Shown here: piece by piece, positions 7,336 to 14,308 of the stretch
Layout of the letters: the number at the start of each line of letters is the position of its first letter
How positions within the stretch are numbered: position 1 is the stretch's first letter
Source of the DNA: Spirochaetota bacterium
GTDB taxonomy: Bacteria > Spirochaetota > UBA4802 > JAFGJZ01
NCBI GenBank assembly: GCA_023396615.1
Contig: JAEWVM010000142.1
Span: forward strand, 1-14,382
Direction: 5' to 3'
Length of the DNA stretch: 14,382 nt
Notes under the pieces: model-generated
Databases searched by the model: none
The model's input: only the letters and a program-made list of their open reading frames with translations
What the model was told of the DNA's origin: nothing
Position numbers and translations under genes: made by a program

Positions 7336-8442
7336 ATGATAATTCGCCGTTTGGTTATTATGACTTTTATTTCGCTTTTTGTTCTTTGCGCAGATGAAAG
7401 TAAACCTGAGGTTAGTGGAGAAATAGATAAACCAGACTCTGAAATATACAACACTGTTTCAGAACCATGGGAAACTGTCTTTCATAAAACCGGCGGAACC
7501 CGATATGAAATCACCTCTAAAAGAGACAAAAAATTTAAAATTATATTAAATCGCTACCAAAACCCGCTTCCAATGATTCAATTTAACTGGAAAGGTTATA
7601 CCGTATGTTATTATGATTACTTCGGAATATCCAGTAATGGAAAAGAATTAGGAAACATTGTTCAAATACGGAATAAAGAAAAAGTACTGTATGATATACG
7701 CGGGAATAGTTATTTTTACGGATTTAAGTATGATGTTTATTCTTATATAAAAGAAGAAGATCCTTATGATTTTTTTTTCCGGGATGTAACAGGTGATGGA
7801 GAACCTGAATTATTTATACATGCGGGAACACAGGGGGCATATTCTTATTGGACAATGTATATATTCAAAATGACAAAGAATGGACCTGAAAATATTTTCA
7901 AATATTACACTGGAAGAGTTGGAACTCTGCAATCTTCTCAGATGGATAAAAAGTGGGAGTCGCACTGGAATGACCGTGCATGGGATATCATGAATCTCAG
8001 ATGTTATGTCCGTGACATCGACAACAATGGTATTCCTGAAATGATAATGGCTAATTCGGTGATTGAACATCTTATGGGGCAGACTCACGGGCCGTATGCT
8101 CTTACCATTCTTGAGTGGAACGGAAAACAATTTTTTGATAAAACAAGAAAATATCCCGAACTCGCACGCAAGGCAGCATTGGGTTATGCTGACGATAGTA
8201 AAGATGATATGTTTCCCGCGGACAATGCATATATGTATATCTCTGATTCTCTTATGCCGTATTACGCAAACATGATTCTTGCAGGTCAAGAAAAGAAAGC
8301 ACGCAAGTGGATTAGGAAAAACGGAAAAGGAGAAATTCTTGAATGGCTTGATGATAAAAAAGAGATTCAATCTATTCATGATGCTCTTGTTTTAAAAGGA
8401 GTCGGAGATCGGATGAAAAAAAGCAAAGAGTATGTGTATTAA
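7336..8442 (+). CDS. Exported protein with two FG-GAP/VCBS-like motifs, function unknown
   Basis: 368 residues. The N-terminus is a signal sequence (MIIRRLVIMTFISLFVLC) ending at Cys18, which could be a lipoprotein cysteine, but the residue before Cys is Leu, outside the usual Gly/Ala/Ser. Two Asp-rich loops, DVTGDGEPELF (150-160) and DIDNNGIPEMIM (227-238), each sit before a hydrophobic strand. This is the calcium-loop pattern of FG-GAP/VCBS beta-propeller repeats, which suggests an extracytoplasmic propeller-like fold with few repeats. The C-terminal quarter is mostly helical and charged. The start at 7336 has AAGG seven bases upstream; a nearby ATG at 7330 is followed at once by a stop. 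It follows a terminator, so it starts a new unit, possibly with the radical SAM gene 61 bp downstream. Confidence 0.8.
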   Translation: MIIRRLVIMTFISLFVLCADESKPEVSGEIDKPDSEIYNTVSEPWETVFHKTGGTRYEITSKRDKKFKIILNRYQNPLPMIQFNWKGYTVCYYDYFGISSNGKELGNIVQIRNKEKVLYDIRGNSYFYGFKYDVYSYIKEEDPYDFFFRDVTGDGEPELFIHAGTQGAYSYWTMYIFKMTKNGPENIFKYYTGRVGTLQSSQMDKKWESHWNDRAWDIMNLRCYVRDIDNNGIPEMIMANSVIEHLMGQTHGPYALTILEWNGKQFFDKTRKYPELARKAALGYADDSKDDMFPADNAYMYISDSLMPYYANMILAGQEKKARKWIRKNGKGEILEWLDDKKEIQSIHDALVLKGVGDRMKKSKEYVY

Positions 8443-8503
8443 AGACCATAAGAGCGTATGAGAAAACATAAAAAGAATCTCATGATATAGCGAAAGATCT
8501 GAT

Positions 8504-9388
8504 ATGAATTTTATACCGGCAAAAACAATTGTTTCAGGATATTGTGAAAACAACGAATGGTTCGGAAACAACTATAACATGAACATTTACAAGGGATGTT
8601 GTCATGGGTGCATCTATTGCGACAGCAGAAGCGAGTGTTATCAGATAGATAATTTTGATGAAGTTCGGGCAAAGGAGAATGCTCTTGATCTTATTGATCG
8701 TGATTTGAAATCGAAACGCAGAAAAGGAGTTGTGGGTACGGGAGCGATGAGTGATCCTTATAACCCATTTGAAAAAGAACATGAACTGACAAGAGGAGCG
8801 CTTAAGCTGATCAATAAATACGGTTTTGGAATTTCGATAGCCACTAAAAGTGATCTTGTCACAAGAGATATAGATCTGCTGAAACAGATTAGCCGGCATT
8901 CACCAGTATTGATTAAAATTACAATTACAACTTGTGATGATGAACTTAGCAGAAAGATTGAAGTTGATGCGCCGGTTTCTTCAAGAAGATTTGAGGCAGT
9001 TAAGAAACTATCTGATAACGGTATTTTTGCAGGAGTTCTAATGATGCCCATCTTACCTTTTATTCAAGATACTGAAGAAAACATAAAAGGATTAATACAT
9101 ACTGCTCATCAAAACGGAGCGAAATTCATTTATCCTGCTTTTGGCGTGACTTTGAGGCAAAACCAGAGAGAATGGTATTTCAATAGAATTGAGAAACTGT
9201 TTCCCGGCATAAAGCAAAAATATATTAATGCATTCGGCAATTCTTATGAGTGCCGTTCTTTCAATGCAAAACAGCTGCTGTCGATTACACAAATGGAATG
9301 CGAAAAACTTGGAATCTTGTATAAAATGGAAGATATAATACAAGGATATAAACAAGGTTATTCTGAAAATCAGCTTTCATTATTTTAG
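8504..9388 (+). CDS. Radical SAM protein of the spore photoproduct lyase-like family (COG1533 type)
   Basis: 294 residues. The N-terminal segment NIYKGCCHGCIYCDSRS carries the radical SAM cluster as Cys32-x3-Cys36-x2-Cys39, in the form typical of the SPL-like/Rv2578c group. GTGAMSDPYNPFEKEHELTR (about 77-96) and ISIATKSDLVTRDIDLL match the same group; known relatives act on or near DNA, though most have no proven substrate. The protein ends QLSLF (290-294), identical to the consensus bacterial beta-sliding-clamp-binding motif. The start at 8504 has only a weak SD, so translation may depend on upstream reading. Codon use is like the neighbours. True spore photoproduct lyase is unlikely since nothing suggests spores here; a DNA-repair or DNA-linked role is inference. 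Confidence 0.88.
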   Translation: MNFIPAKTIVSGYCENNEWFGNNYNMNIYKGCCHGCIYCDSRSECYQIDNFDEVRAKENALDLIDRDLKSKRRKGVVGTGAMSDPYNPFEKEHELTRGALKLINKYGFGISIATKSDLVTRDIDLLKQISRHSPVLIKITITTCDDELSRKIEVDAPVSSRRFEAVKKLSDNGIFAGVLMMPILPFIQDTEENIKGLIHTAHQNGAKFIYPAFGVTLRQNQREWYFNRIEKLFPGIKQKYINAFGNSYECRSFNAKQLLSITQMECEKLGILYKMEDIIQGYKQGYSENQLSLF

Positions 9389-9452
9389 AAAGATAAAACA
9401 ATATCAAATAAATTAAAATAGTCTCATGTAATTAAATTCGCCATTATTAAAA

Positions 9453-9478
9453 TTGACAACGGGCAAGTTGAATAAAAA
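9453..9478 (+). promoter_or_regulatory. Possible promoter of the second lipoprotein gene
   Basis: A perfect -35 TTGACA (9453-9458) lies 60 bases before the start codon. No good -10 stands at 16-18 bases; TAAAAA at 9473-9478 has only a 14-base spacer. A weak call. Confidence 0.25.
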
Positions 9479-9517
9479 CTGGTAATTGCTGATAGATTGC
9501 TGATGGAAGGATTGTCA

Positions 9518-10186
9518 ATGCATAAGAGAATTATTAAAAGAATTTCCGAAATGTTCGTATTGTTTTTTGGAGTAATTATTTCAGCCTGTTCTACGGGAGA
9601 TCCTGAACAGACAATTCAAATAATAAACACGGGGACATATAAATGCTCTTTAACAATGCAGTTATATGCACCGGATGATAAAATTTCCAGCAAATATATA
9701 GTTAATGAAACGGTAAAACCGCATGAGGAAGTATTTACACAAGTATACGAAGGTGTATATCTGATATCGATATGGGATGAGAACGACAATCTTCTCAAAG
9801 AGTTTGATAAAATTTTTATCAAACTACCTTCAGAGAAGAGCAGTTATAATCCCATTATTATCGATACGGCGCTTAATAAAAATTATGCATTGGTTAATTT
9901 GAACTACCTTTATTCGGGCGGAGCTTTTGCAGAACATATGTCAAACGCAGTGGGTACAAAATCAGAAAATTTGAAAGTAGTGAACTATTACAAGGGAGAT
10001 GTTCCTTTTTATGTTCCGGAGAATTATAGAACAAGCAAAACTTTTGTGGACGTTTTCACAGAAAAATTGCCGAAAGAAACAGTTTATGGAAACACTGTTT
10101 ACGGACTTGTTCCTCTTCCGTCAGGTATAACAAATAAAAATGATATTATGTTATACATTGAAGAATATCTTGAAAATAAAAAGTGA
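9518..10186 (+). CDS. Lipoprotein of unknown function, 222 residues
   Basis: The frame can be read from a TTG at 9497, but the ATG at 9518 is the likely start because GGAAGGA lies six bases before it and it gives a normal signal peptide. Positively charged MHKRIIKR is followed by a hydrophobic core and the lipobox ISAC (lipidated Cys24). The mature protein is mostly beta-rich: an early segment IQIINTGTYKCSLTMQLYAP resembles an immunoglobulin-like strand pair, and later YLISIWDENDNLLKEF reads as paired strands. I recognise no family or catalytic motif. It stands alone: no terminator is visible before it, and the next genes are on the opposite strand. Confidence 0.78.
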   Translation: MHKRIIKRISEMFVLFFGVIISACSTGDPEQTIQIINTGTYKCSLTMQLYAPDDKISSKYIVNETVKPHEEVFTQVYEGVYLISIWDENDNLLKEFDKIFIKLPSEKSSYNPIIIDTALNKNYALVNLNYLYSGGAFAEHMSNAVGTKSENLKVVNYYKGDVPFYVPENYRTSKTFVDVFTEKLPKETVYGNTVYGLVPLPSGITNKNDIMLYIEEYLENKK

Positions 10187-10198
10187 GATCAATCTTTG

Positions 10199-10230
10199 CG
10201 GCAATTATTATCAATTTTATTCTATTGCCG
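10199..10230. terminator. Possible weak terminator between convergent genes
   Basis: CGGCAAT (10199-10205) pairs with ATTGCCG (10224-10230) across an 18-base AT-rich loop. It lies between the lipoprotein stop and the convergent VOC gene, but lacks a following T tract on either strand, so it is weak as an intrinsic terminator. Confidence 0.3.
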
Positions 10231-10278
10231 GTATTATGAAATCACTTGTCAGTTGTAGAAGAGTTGAATCTGCCGTTT

Positions 10279-10689
10279 CTACCAGTCTGCCTCTACATTT
10301 TTCATCGTAAACTGCGAACTGTCTTTGGTGTACTGATGAATTTCAAAAGGGTATCCGTCGGGATCTTTAAGCCAGATCTGATAGGTTCCATCACAGCCGA
10401 GTTTCTTTTCTGTGTGAGAAATTTTAAATTCGGCAAGTTTTGTGATAACTAGATCAATATCATCAGCTTCCAAGCAGAAATGAGCCAGACCGCAATTTTC
10501 TTTTTTAGTCTGTTCCGGATTTTCAAATATTTCAATAAAAGATCCGGAAGAAATTTCAAGATAAGCTCCGAAGTTTTTACCGTTTCGCGTAAAAAGAAAA
10601 TTCACTTTGAAACCAAGAGATTTATAAAAATCCAATGATGAATCAAGATTTGAAACATTAATACAAATGTGAGCTAATTTTTTAAACAT
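10279..10689 (-). CDS. VOC-superfamily (glyoxalase/bleomycin-resistance-like) protein
   Basis: 136 residues, the normal size for a single two-module vicinal-oxygen-chelate protein. The N-terminal KLAHICINVSNLDSSLDFY and the second module LAHFCLEADDIDLV are family signatures. The four metal-ligand positions are filled: His7, Glu53 (FIEIF), His70 and Glu116 (DGYPFEIHQY). This layout fits a metal-dependent lyase or dioxygenase such as lactoylglutathione lyase, but the substrate cannot be assigned. The SD AGAGG lies four bases before the ATG (10687-10689). It starts 11 bp after the MATE stop on the same strand, so the two form an operon; a joint detoxification role is plausible but inferred. Confidence 0.88.
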   Translation of the reverse strand: MFKKLAHICINVSNLDSSLDFYKSLGFKVNFLFTRNGKNFGAYLEISSGSFIEIFENPEQTKKENCGLAHFCLEADDIDLVITKLAEFKISHTEKKLGCDGTYQIWLKDPDGYPFEIHQYTKDSSQFTMKNVEADW

Positions 10690-10700
10690 AATACCTCTTT

Positions 10701-12074
10701 TTACTTTCTGGCGACTTCACGAATTTTCAGTTTTCCGGATTCTAATCCTGAAAAAAAGAACCGCTCAACAATTATAAAAAATACCAAGGCAATTATTGCT
10801 GAAATAAAGATAGAAGCCATAACCGATTGAATATTTTTTCCGATAACATATGCTCCGATTGCGCAGGCAGGAACATTAAAAGCATATATTCTTATTGCGG
10901 AATATGTTAGACTGCGGTTTGCGAAACCGGAAACCGACAAGACCGTATTTATCATAAAAACAGGTATGGACAAAAGAGAGAACATCGGCATCCACATAAT
11001 AATGATAGATGTGAGCTTCAGAACCCCTGCGTCGTCCTGAAATAATCTGAAAAGCCACGGACTAAAGATAAAGTATACGATATACATTATTCCGCTGACA
11101 GCGAGACCCAGCTTTGTCGCAACCGATGTTGATTTTCTCATTCGTTTGAAATTTAACGCACCAGCGGCCTGTCCTGCAACGGTTGACAAAGCGCTGATTA
11201 GCGACCATATCGGAATAAGTGCGAGCTGTTCGAGTCTTGAATATAGAGTAAATGCAGTAATTATCTTCGGGTCAATGCTGACCATGATGCGGTTGTAAAA
11301 GATAAAACTTATTGATGCGAGAATGTTCGTCACACTTTGAGGAAGACCGACACGGATAATTTCACCGGTAGTCGCAAGTGAAATATTTTTAACCGACCAG
11401 TGAATTTTAACTTTTGATTCAGTACGGCGGAATACTATATAGAGATAAACGAAAGCTGCTGCGTTTCCTAAAGCTGTTGCAAGACCGGCTCCCGCAATTC
11501 CCATTCCGGCTGTAAACATCAGCAGAGGATCAAGAATGATGTTTGCTACGGTACCGATCATCATTGATGCCATCATGTGTTTGGTTCTGCCTTCGCCCTG
11601 CAGTATTCCGATGAATACAGAACTGAGCAGCATAAAAGGTATTGCGGGCAGAACCCATAGAAGGTAGCTCAACCCGTATTGATGCAGCATCTTTTCACCG
11701 CCGAAAAGAGAGAGAATCGGCGATGCAAGAGAATACATGATAAGAAGGCTGATAAAACTTGTGATAAGAGCCAGAAAAAGACCGCTTTCTGCCGTGCAGT
11801 CAAGTTCGTGCTCCTTTTCGGCACCTATCGCGCGCGCAACGAGCGAAGAGACACCGCCCGCGATGCCGAAACTGATTGCCATGAATATAAAATATAGCGG
11901 CCAAACAAGACCGGTGGCTCCGACAAGCCATGGATCCGAAGGATCAATCCGCGAAATAAAAAAGGTATCAACAATATTGTAAAGAAGAGCAAAGAATTGA
12001 CCGGCTAGTACAGGAAGAGAAAGGCTGATTAGAGTCGGTGTCAGAGCACCTGAACGGATATTAACTTTTTTCAT
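10701..12074 (-). CDS. MATE-family multidrug/sodium antiporter
   Basis: Inner-membrane efflux pump of the multidrug and toxic compound extrusion family, exporting drugs or metabolites against a sodium or proton gradient. From the ATG at 12074 it is 457 residues, the usual family length, with about twelve hydrophobic segments. Family features include LSLPVLAGQFFALLYNIVDTFFISR in two halves of related design (first helix here, second near IIRVGLPQSVTNILASISF), and a GLATALGNAAA stretch. The frame extends 18 codons upstream to a TTG at 12128, but that extension is polar and Cys/His-rich and has no SD. The ATG itself also has no SD; a promoter-like element ends only a few bases before it (see separate entry). 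First gene of an operon with the VOC protein. Confidence 0.93.
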   Translation of the reverse strand: MKKVNIRSGALTPTLISLSLPVLAGQFFALLYNIVDTFFISRIDPSDPWLVGATGLVWPLYFIFMAISFGIAGGVSSLVARAIGAEKEHELDCTAESGLFLALITSFISLLIMYSLASPILSLFGGEKMLHQYGLSYLLWVLPAIPFMLLSSVFIGILQGEGRTKHMMASMMIGTVANIILDPLLMFTAGMGIAGAGLATALGNAAAFVYLYIVFRRTESKVKIHWSVKNISLATTGEIIRVGLPQSVTNILASISFIFYNRIMVSIDPKIITAFTLYSRLEQLALIPIWSLISALSTVAGQAAGALNFKRMRKSTSVATKLGLAVSGIMYIVYFIFSPWLFRLFQDDAGVLKLTSIIIMWMPMFSLLSIPVFMINTVLSVSGFANRSLTYSAIRIYAFNVPACAIGAYVIGKNIQSVMASIFISAIIALVFFIIVERFFFSGLESGKLKIREVARK

Positions 12075-12083
12075 AAGGTGTTC

Positions 12084-12113
12084 ATAATGACAGTGATATG
12101 GACAACTGTACAA
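12084..12113 (-). promoter_or_regulatory. Possible promoter giving a near-leaderless MATE transcript
   Basis: On the minus strand, TTGTAC (12108-12113), an 18-base spacer and CATTAT (12084-12089) preceded by TG at the extended -10 position. The predicted start, near 12077, leaves only 2-4 nt before the ATG at 12074, consistent with the missing SD. Hexamers are imperfect. Confidence 0.35.
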
Positions 12114-12311
12114 GAATTTTTTAGTCAATTTGGAGATTTATTCTAATAAATTATATAAATTCAGAAAAACTGCTGGCACTGATAACACAAGAATTAGGAA
12201 AAAAATCAAATTGCGTAATAAAACAATATTACATATATTTAGCATCAATTTATAATATTTTGACGTGTAATCGGATTTAGAAAAGAACTATTTATAAGTT
12301 ATACTACTTCG

Positions 12312-12590
12312 TCACATGTTTTTTTCAGTCAGTTTGCCGGTAATATATTTATGAAGAATGCTGGAAACAAGTGTCTGATAAGGCATCCCTTCTTCAAGAG
12401 CTTTTGCTTTCAGAGATTGAATGTCTCTTTTTGCAATTCTGATATTCATTCTCTGATCTTTGATTGAAGTGGTTCTCGCTGCCTTTTTGAAGATTTTCTT
12501 CAGTTCAGCGGCATTTTTTACAGGAACCCATTCATCGTTTTCTATTGAGTTAATTAATTCTTTTTCATCTTTATCAATAATCGTTTTCAT
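12312..12590 (-). CDS. CopG-type ribbon-helix-helix antitoxin
   Basis: 92 residues. The N-terminal half is acidic (DKDEKELINSIENDEWVPV), followed by a basic helix. The C-terminal part holds the ribbon-helix-helix DNA-binding unit: strand MNIRIAKRDIQSLKAKA and the segment EGMPYQTLVSSILHKYITG. That second motif is diagnostic of CopG antitoxins of type II modules. Such proteins neutralise a small BrnT-like RNase-type toxin and repress their own operon. Its partner reading frame lies immediately upstream (stop seven bases before this ATG) but is broken. The start at 12590 has a GAGG a few bases upstream, overlapping the toxin stop TGA. Intact itself, so it may survive as a solitary regulator or anti-addiction gene. 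Confidence 0.88.
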   Translation of the reverse strand: MKTIIDKDEKELINSIENDEWVPVKNAAELKKIFKKAARTTSIKDQRMNIRIAKRDIQSLKAKALEEGMPYQTLVSSILHKYITGKLTEKNM

Positions 12591-12597
12591 AACAGCC

Positions 12598-12831
12598 TCA
12601 TTTATTCAGGTAAAGTTTCGTATATTTTCTGCTCGGGTAAATTGTTTTAAGAAAAATAGATTCCTTATTCATGACACAAGGAACAACATAGACATAATCA
12701 TCAATTTTAACTAAAACAATAATCTGATCCGGATATTTCTTTGAATTATGATGCTGTAAAAAAGCAATAATATCATCGGATTCAATTGCGACAACGATCT
12801 GCTCAAAAGAAATTAATAAGCGGAGCTCATT
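12598..12831 (-). pseudogene. Truncated BrnT-like toxin gene, partner of the CopG antitoxin
   Basis: Translating the minus strand directly upstream of the antitoxin gives 77 codons without a start. They include ISFEQIVVAIESDDII, then KKYPDQIIVLVKIDDYVYVV, then IFLKTIYPSRKYTKLYL. The order and motifs (an SFE-x-VVxAIE helix, a KYP-x-Q-x-IVLV strand, VYVVP, FLKTI-x-PSRK) match the small toxins that pair with this antitoxin class, which run about 85-95 residues. An in-frame TGA precedes codon 1, and no ATG, GTG or TTG occurs in frame before the conserved region, only a rare ATT. The expected N-terminal strand (a W-N-x-E-K-N type start) is missing. The simplest reading is loss of the 5' end; an unusual start codon is the alternative. 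Confidence 0.7.
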
Positions 12832-12945
12832 TCAATACGGTAAGGCAGGAAAACAGAAGGTGTGAAAAGCTGATAAGTTCAATGTAGAAACGAAGATATT
12901 TAATAAATCACGAACGCGTTGCAAGGGAGAGCAGAAATTATGTAC
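12816..12945. other. Purine-rich non-coding block at the broken end of the toxin gene
   Basis: From about AAGCGGAGCTC to AGAGCAGAAATTATG the plus strand is rich in A and G, less AT-rich than the surrounding intergenic DNA, and has stops in all frames. It contains the 8-base palindrome AACGCGTT (12913-12920). Its left border coincides with where toxin homology stops. It may be an inserted or deleted-out remnant or a small structured RNA; I could not match it to any known RNA family. Confidence 0.35.
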
Positions 12946-12990
12946 TAATACTATTTATATCTATTAACAATTGAACTGCTTTCATTTCCT

Positions 12991-13353
12991 TTAATGATAA
13001 TTTATGAAATAGATGCAAATCATTATTAAACCTATAATATCAGAGCCTATTAAGATAATAAAAGCAATTTTCATGAATATATGATAAGACCAAAGACTTT
13101 GATCGAAAAAATCAAAATATAAAGATATCAATGTTTTATCATTAGAGAAAATTTCTCGTATCAACATTAAAAAAGGAAAAATTATTAATAAAATGCCAAA
13201 TCCTAAAAGATTTTCGTTAATTTTAAAATCATGTTTTAAAAGAAAAAAAAGAAATATTGCTGGAGAAATTATGGATTTAATTAGTATAAAGAATCCTTCT
13301 TCACTAGAAGAGCTCCTTTGCAAATCTTTAGAAGTGTATTTATCGTATTTCAT
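12991..13353 (-). CDS. Small predicted membrane protein, unknown function
   Basis: 120 residues, not recognised. A polar N-terminal 22 residues precede three hydrophobic segments (about 25-40, 49-66 and 95-117), with charged loops between them (REIFSNDKT after the second). This is a plausible inner-membrane protein with three helices. The ATG at 13353 lacks a convincing SD. Base composition is markedly AT-rich, as is the flanking DNA, which can produce spurious hydrophobic frames, so existence of the gene is moderately supported only. It sits in the accessory segment between two toxin-antitoxin loci; it has no visible link to either. Confidence 0.5.
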   Translation of the reverse strand: MKYDKYTSKDLQRSSSSEEGFFILIKSIISPAIFLFFLLKHDFKINENLLGFGILLIIFPFLMLIREIFSNDKTLISLYFDFFDQSLWSYHIFMKIAFIILIGSDIIGLIMICIYFINYH

Positions 13354-13644
13354 AAGTTGTATTTTTAATTAGAAATTTAATTTCTCTGTTTAATATAAAT
13401 TTTGGCTTTTCCAGCTAACTACAGATATATGACTTTTCGTCATATATCATTCCTAAATAAGAACCATTTACAACAGGCAATTATCAAAAGAGTAATCTTA
13501 ATCCGAAATATACTTACACTTTTAAGCTATACCAAATTCGACAACATCTAACTTAATGATTATAAAATCTATATGCATATTCTTTTCCCGAATGTCAAAT
13601 CCAAAATAAACCTCATGACTCTGCAAAGATATGCGGCTTCAGTG
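13354..13644. other. AT-rich gene-free stretch downstream of vapC
   Basis: About 290 bp without a supportable gene. It holds a perfect 10-bp inverted repeat at 13424-13448 described separately. A minus-strand frame of under 40 codons (about 13530-13640) has no clear start or SD and was not called. No terminator for vapBC was found. Confidence 0.5.
13424..13448. repeat. Perfect 10-bp inverted repeat
   Basis: GATATATGAC (13424-13433) and GTCATATATC (13439-13448) flank a TTTTC spacer. It lies about 70 bp upstream of the small membrane protein gene, so an operator or leader hairpin is possible; there is no T tract for a terminator. Confidence 0.5.
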
Positions 13645-14055
13645 TCAAATATCAGTCTTGAATAATTTCAAATCTGTATGTTTTGCAATATGGATAAAAT
13701 CTTTATCAAAAGTGACTAATGTAAGTTTATTCCTTATGCAGACGCTTGCTATAAGAAAATCAAATGATCCGGCAGTTATTCCTTTAGATTTTAATAAATT
13801 ACGAAGTTCAGCGGCATAGATATAATCATTCTTTATTGTTTCAATATAGGGAAAATCAGAAAGAATAAGATTTATTTCGTTAAATAATTTTTTGTCAGTA
13901 ATTCCGCTTAGTATCTCTTGAATTATTATACCGGTAAGAACTATTTCGTGTTCGTTTAGTATAAGTTTGGAAAGAATGGTTTCTGAAGAGCTTATTGAGG
14001 TATTCTTTCGGCGTAATGCCTCAGACCATACTGAAGTATCTACAAGAAATTTCAT
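13645..14055 (-). CDS. vapC: VapC-type PIN-domain ribonuclease toxin
   Basis: 136 residues, the normal size for VapC. It carries the PIN active-site acidic set: Asp6 in FLVDTSVWSEAL, Glu47 in IIIQEILSG, Asp99 in GSFDFLIASV and Asp117 in LVTFDKDF. VapC toxins cleave specific RNAs (tRNA or rRNA sites) in a magnesium-dependent way; the target cannot be told from sequence. The ATG at 14055 is eight bases after the vapB stop and has no separate SD, so translation is probably coupled to vapB. All catalytic positions are present and the frame is intact, so the toxin is expected to be active and held by VapB. Confidence 0.93.
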   Translation of the reverse strand: MKFLVDTSVWSEALRRKNTSISSSETILSKLILNEHEIVLTGIIIQEILSGITDKKLFNEINLILSDFPYIETIKNDYIYAAELRNLLKSKGITAGSFDFLIASVCIRNKLTLVTFDKDFIHIAKHTDLKLFKTDI

Positions 14056-14063
14056 AGCTAAGA

Positions 14064-14258
14064 TTATTTCCGGGATGATTTATAATCGAAGCTTAAATCG
14101 ATATCAACCTTGTTAAAATATTTAAGGATATTTTTCTGTTTTTTACGCTGTATAAATTCTTTTAGAGCAAAATTAACTGCTTCGCGCTTGGTTTTAAAAT
14201 TTCCGATTTTATATGCTTCCTGAAGGAGATCAACGTCAATATTAAGATTTGTAGCCAT
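14064..14258 (-). CDS. vapB: VapB-type antitoxin
   Basis: 64 residues from the ATG at 14258, chosen because GGGG lies seven bases upstream; a longer frame to 14288 would start inside the promoter. The N-terminal strand MATNLNIDVDLLQEAYKIG and the helix KTKREAVNFALKEFIQRKK are typical of the VapB antitoxin family with a ribbon-helix-helix DNA-binding domain. The C-terminal tail (VDIDLSFDYKSSRK) would wrap the VapC active site. It is encoded just before vapC, and the pair should autoregulate through the palindrome in the promoter immediately upstream. Confidence 0.92.
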   Translation of the reverse strand: MATNLNIDVDLLQEAYKIGNFKTKREAVNFALKEFIQRKKQKNILKYFNKVDIDLSFDYKSSRK

Positions 14259-14279
14259 TATAGTACCCCGAATGAAAGG

Positions 14280-14308
14280 AAGATACACAATACAGTGTGT
14301 AGAGTCAA
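14280..14308 (-). promoter_or_regulatory. vapBC promoter
   Basis: On the minus strand TTGACT (14303-14308) and TATCTT (14280-14285) are separated by 17 bases, a good sigma70-type promoter. The predicted start near 14273 leaves a short leader before the GGGG-type SD and the ATG at 14258. Confidence 0.7.
14284..14301. promoter_or_regulatory. Palindromic operator candidate inside the vapBC promoter
   Basis: TACACAATACAGTGTGTA is an 18-base imperfect dyad, symmetric at 7 of 9 positions. It fills the promoter spacer and overlaps the -10, the expected site for VapB/VapBC autorepression. Confidence 0.5.

Noticed and set aside
7810..8379. 189-codon minus-strand frame opposite the FG-GAP-like protein
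   Set aside because: Antisense shadow; no SD or recognisable motif, while the plus-strand frame has a signal peptide and repeat motifs.
8457..8484. Inverted repeat ATGAGA/TCTCAT between the FG-GAP-like gene and the radical SAM gene
   Set aside because: Only 6 bp with a 14-base loop and no T tract; within chance expectation and not a convincing terminator.
9497..9517. TTG start extending the second lipoprotein by seven residues
   Set aside because: GGAAGGA is correctly spaced for the ATG at 9518, and the extension spoils the n-region of the signal peptide.
12215..12232. GTAATA/TATTAC stem downstream of the antitoxin
   Set aside because: A 6-bp AT-only stem with no T tract; too weak to call a terminator.
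12816..12945. Firm identification as a group II intron fragment
   Set aside because: The purine-rich look is suggestive, but no domain V hairpin, reverse transcriptase or boundary sequence could be shown.
13530..13640. Minus-strand frame of under 40 codons below vapC
   Set aside because: No normal start or SD with sensible spacing, and low-complexity AT-rich composition makes chance frames of this length common.
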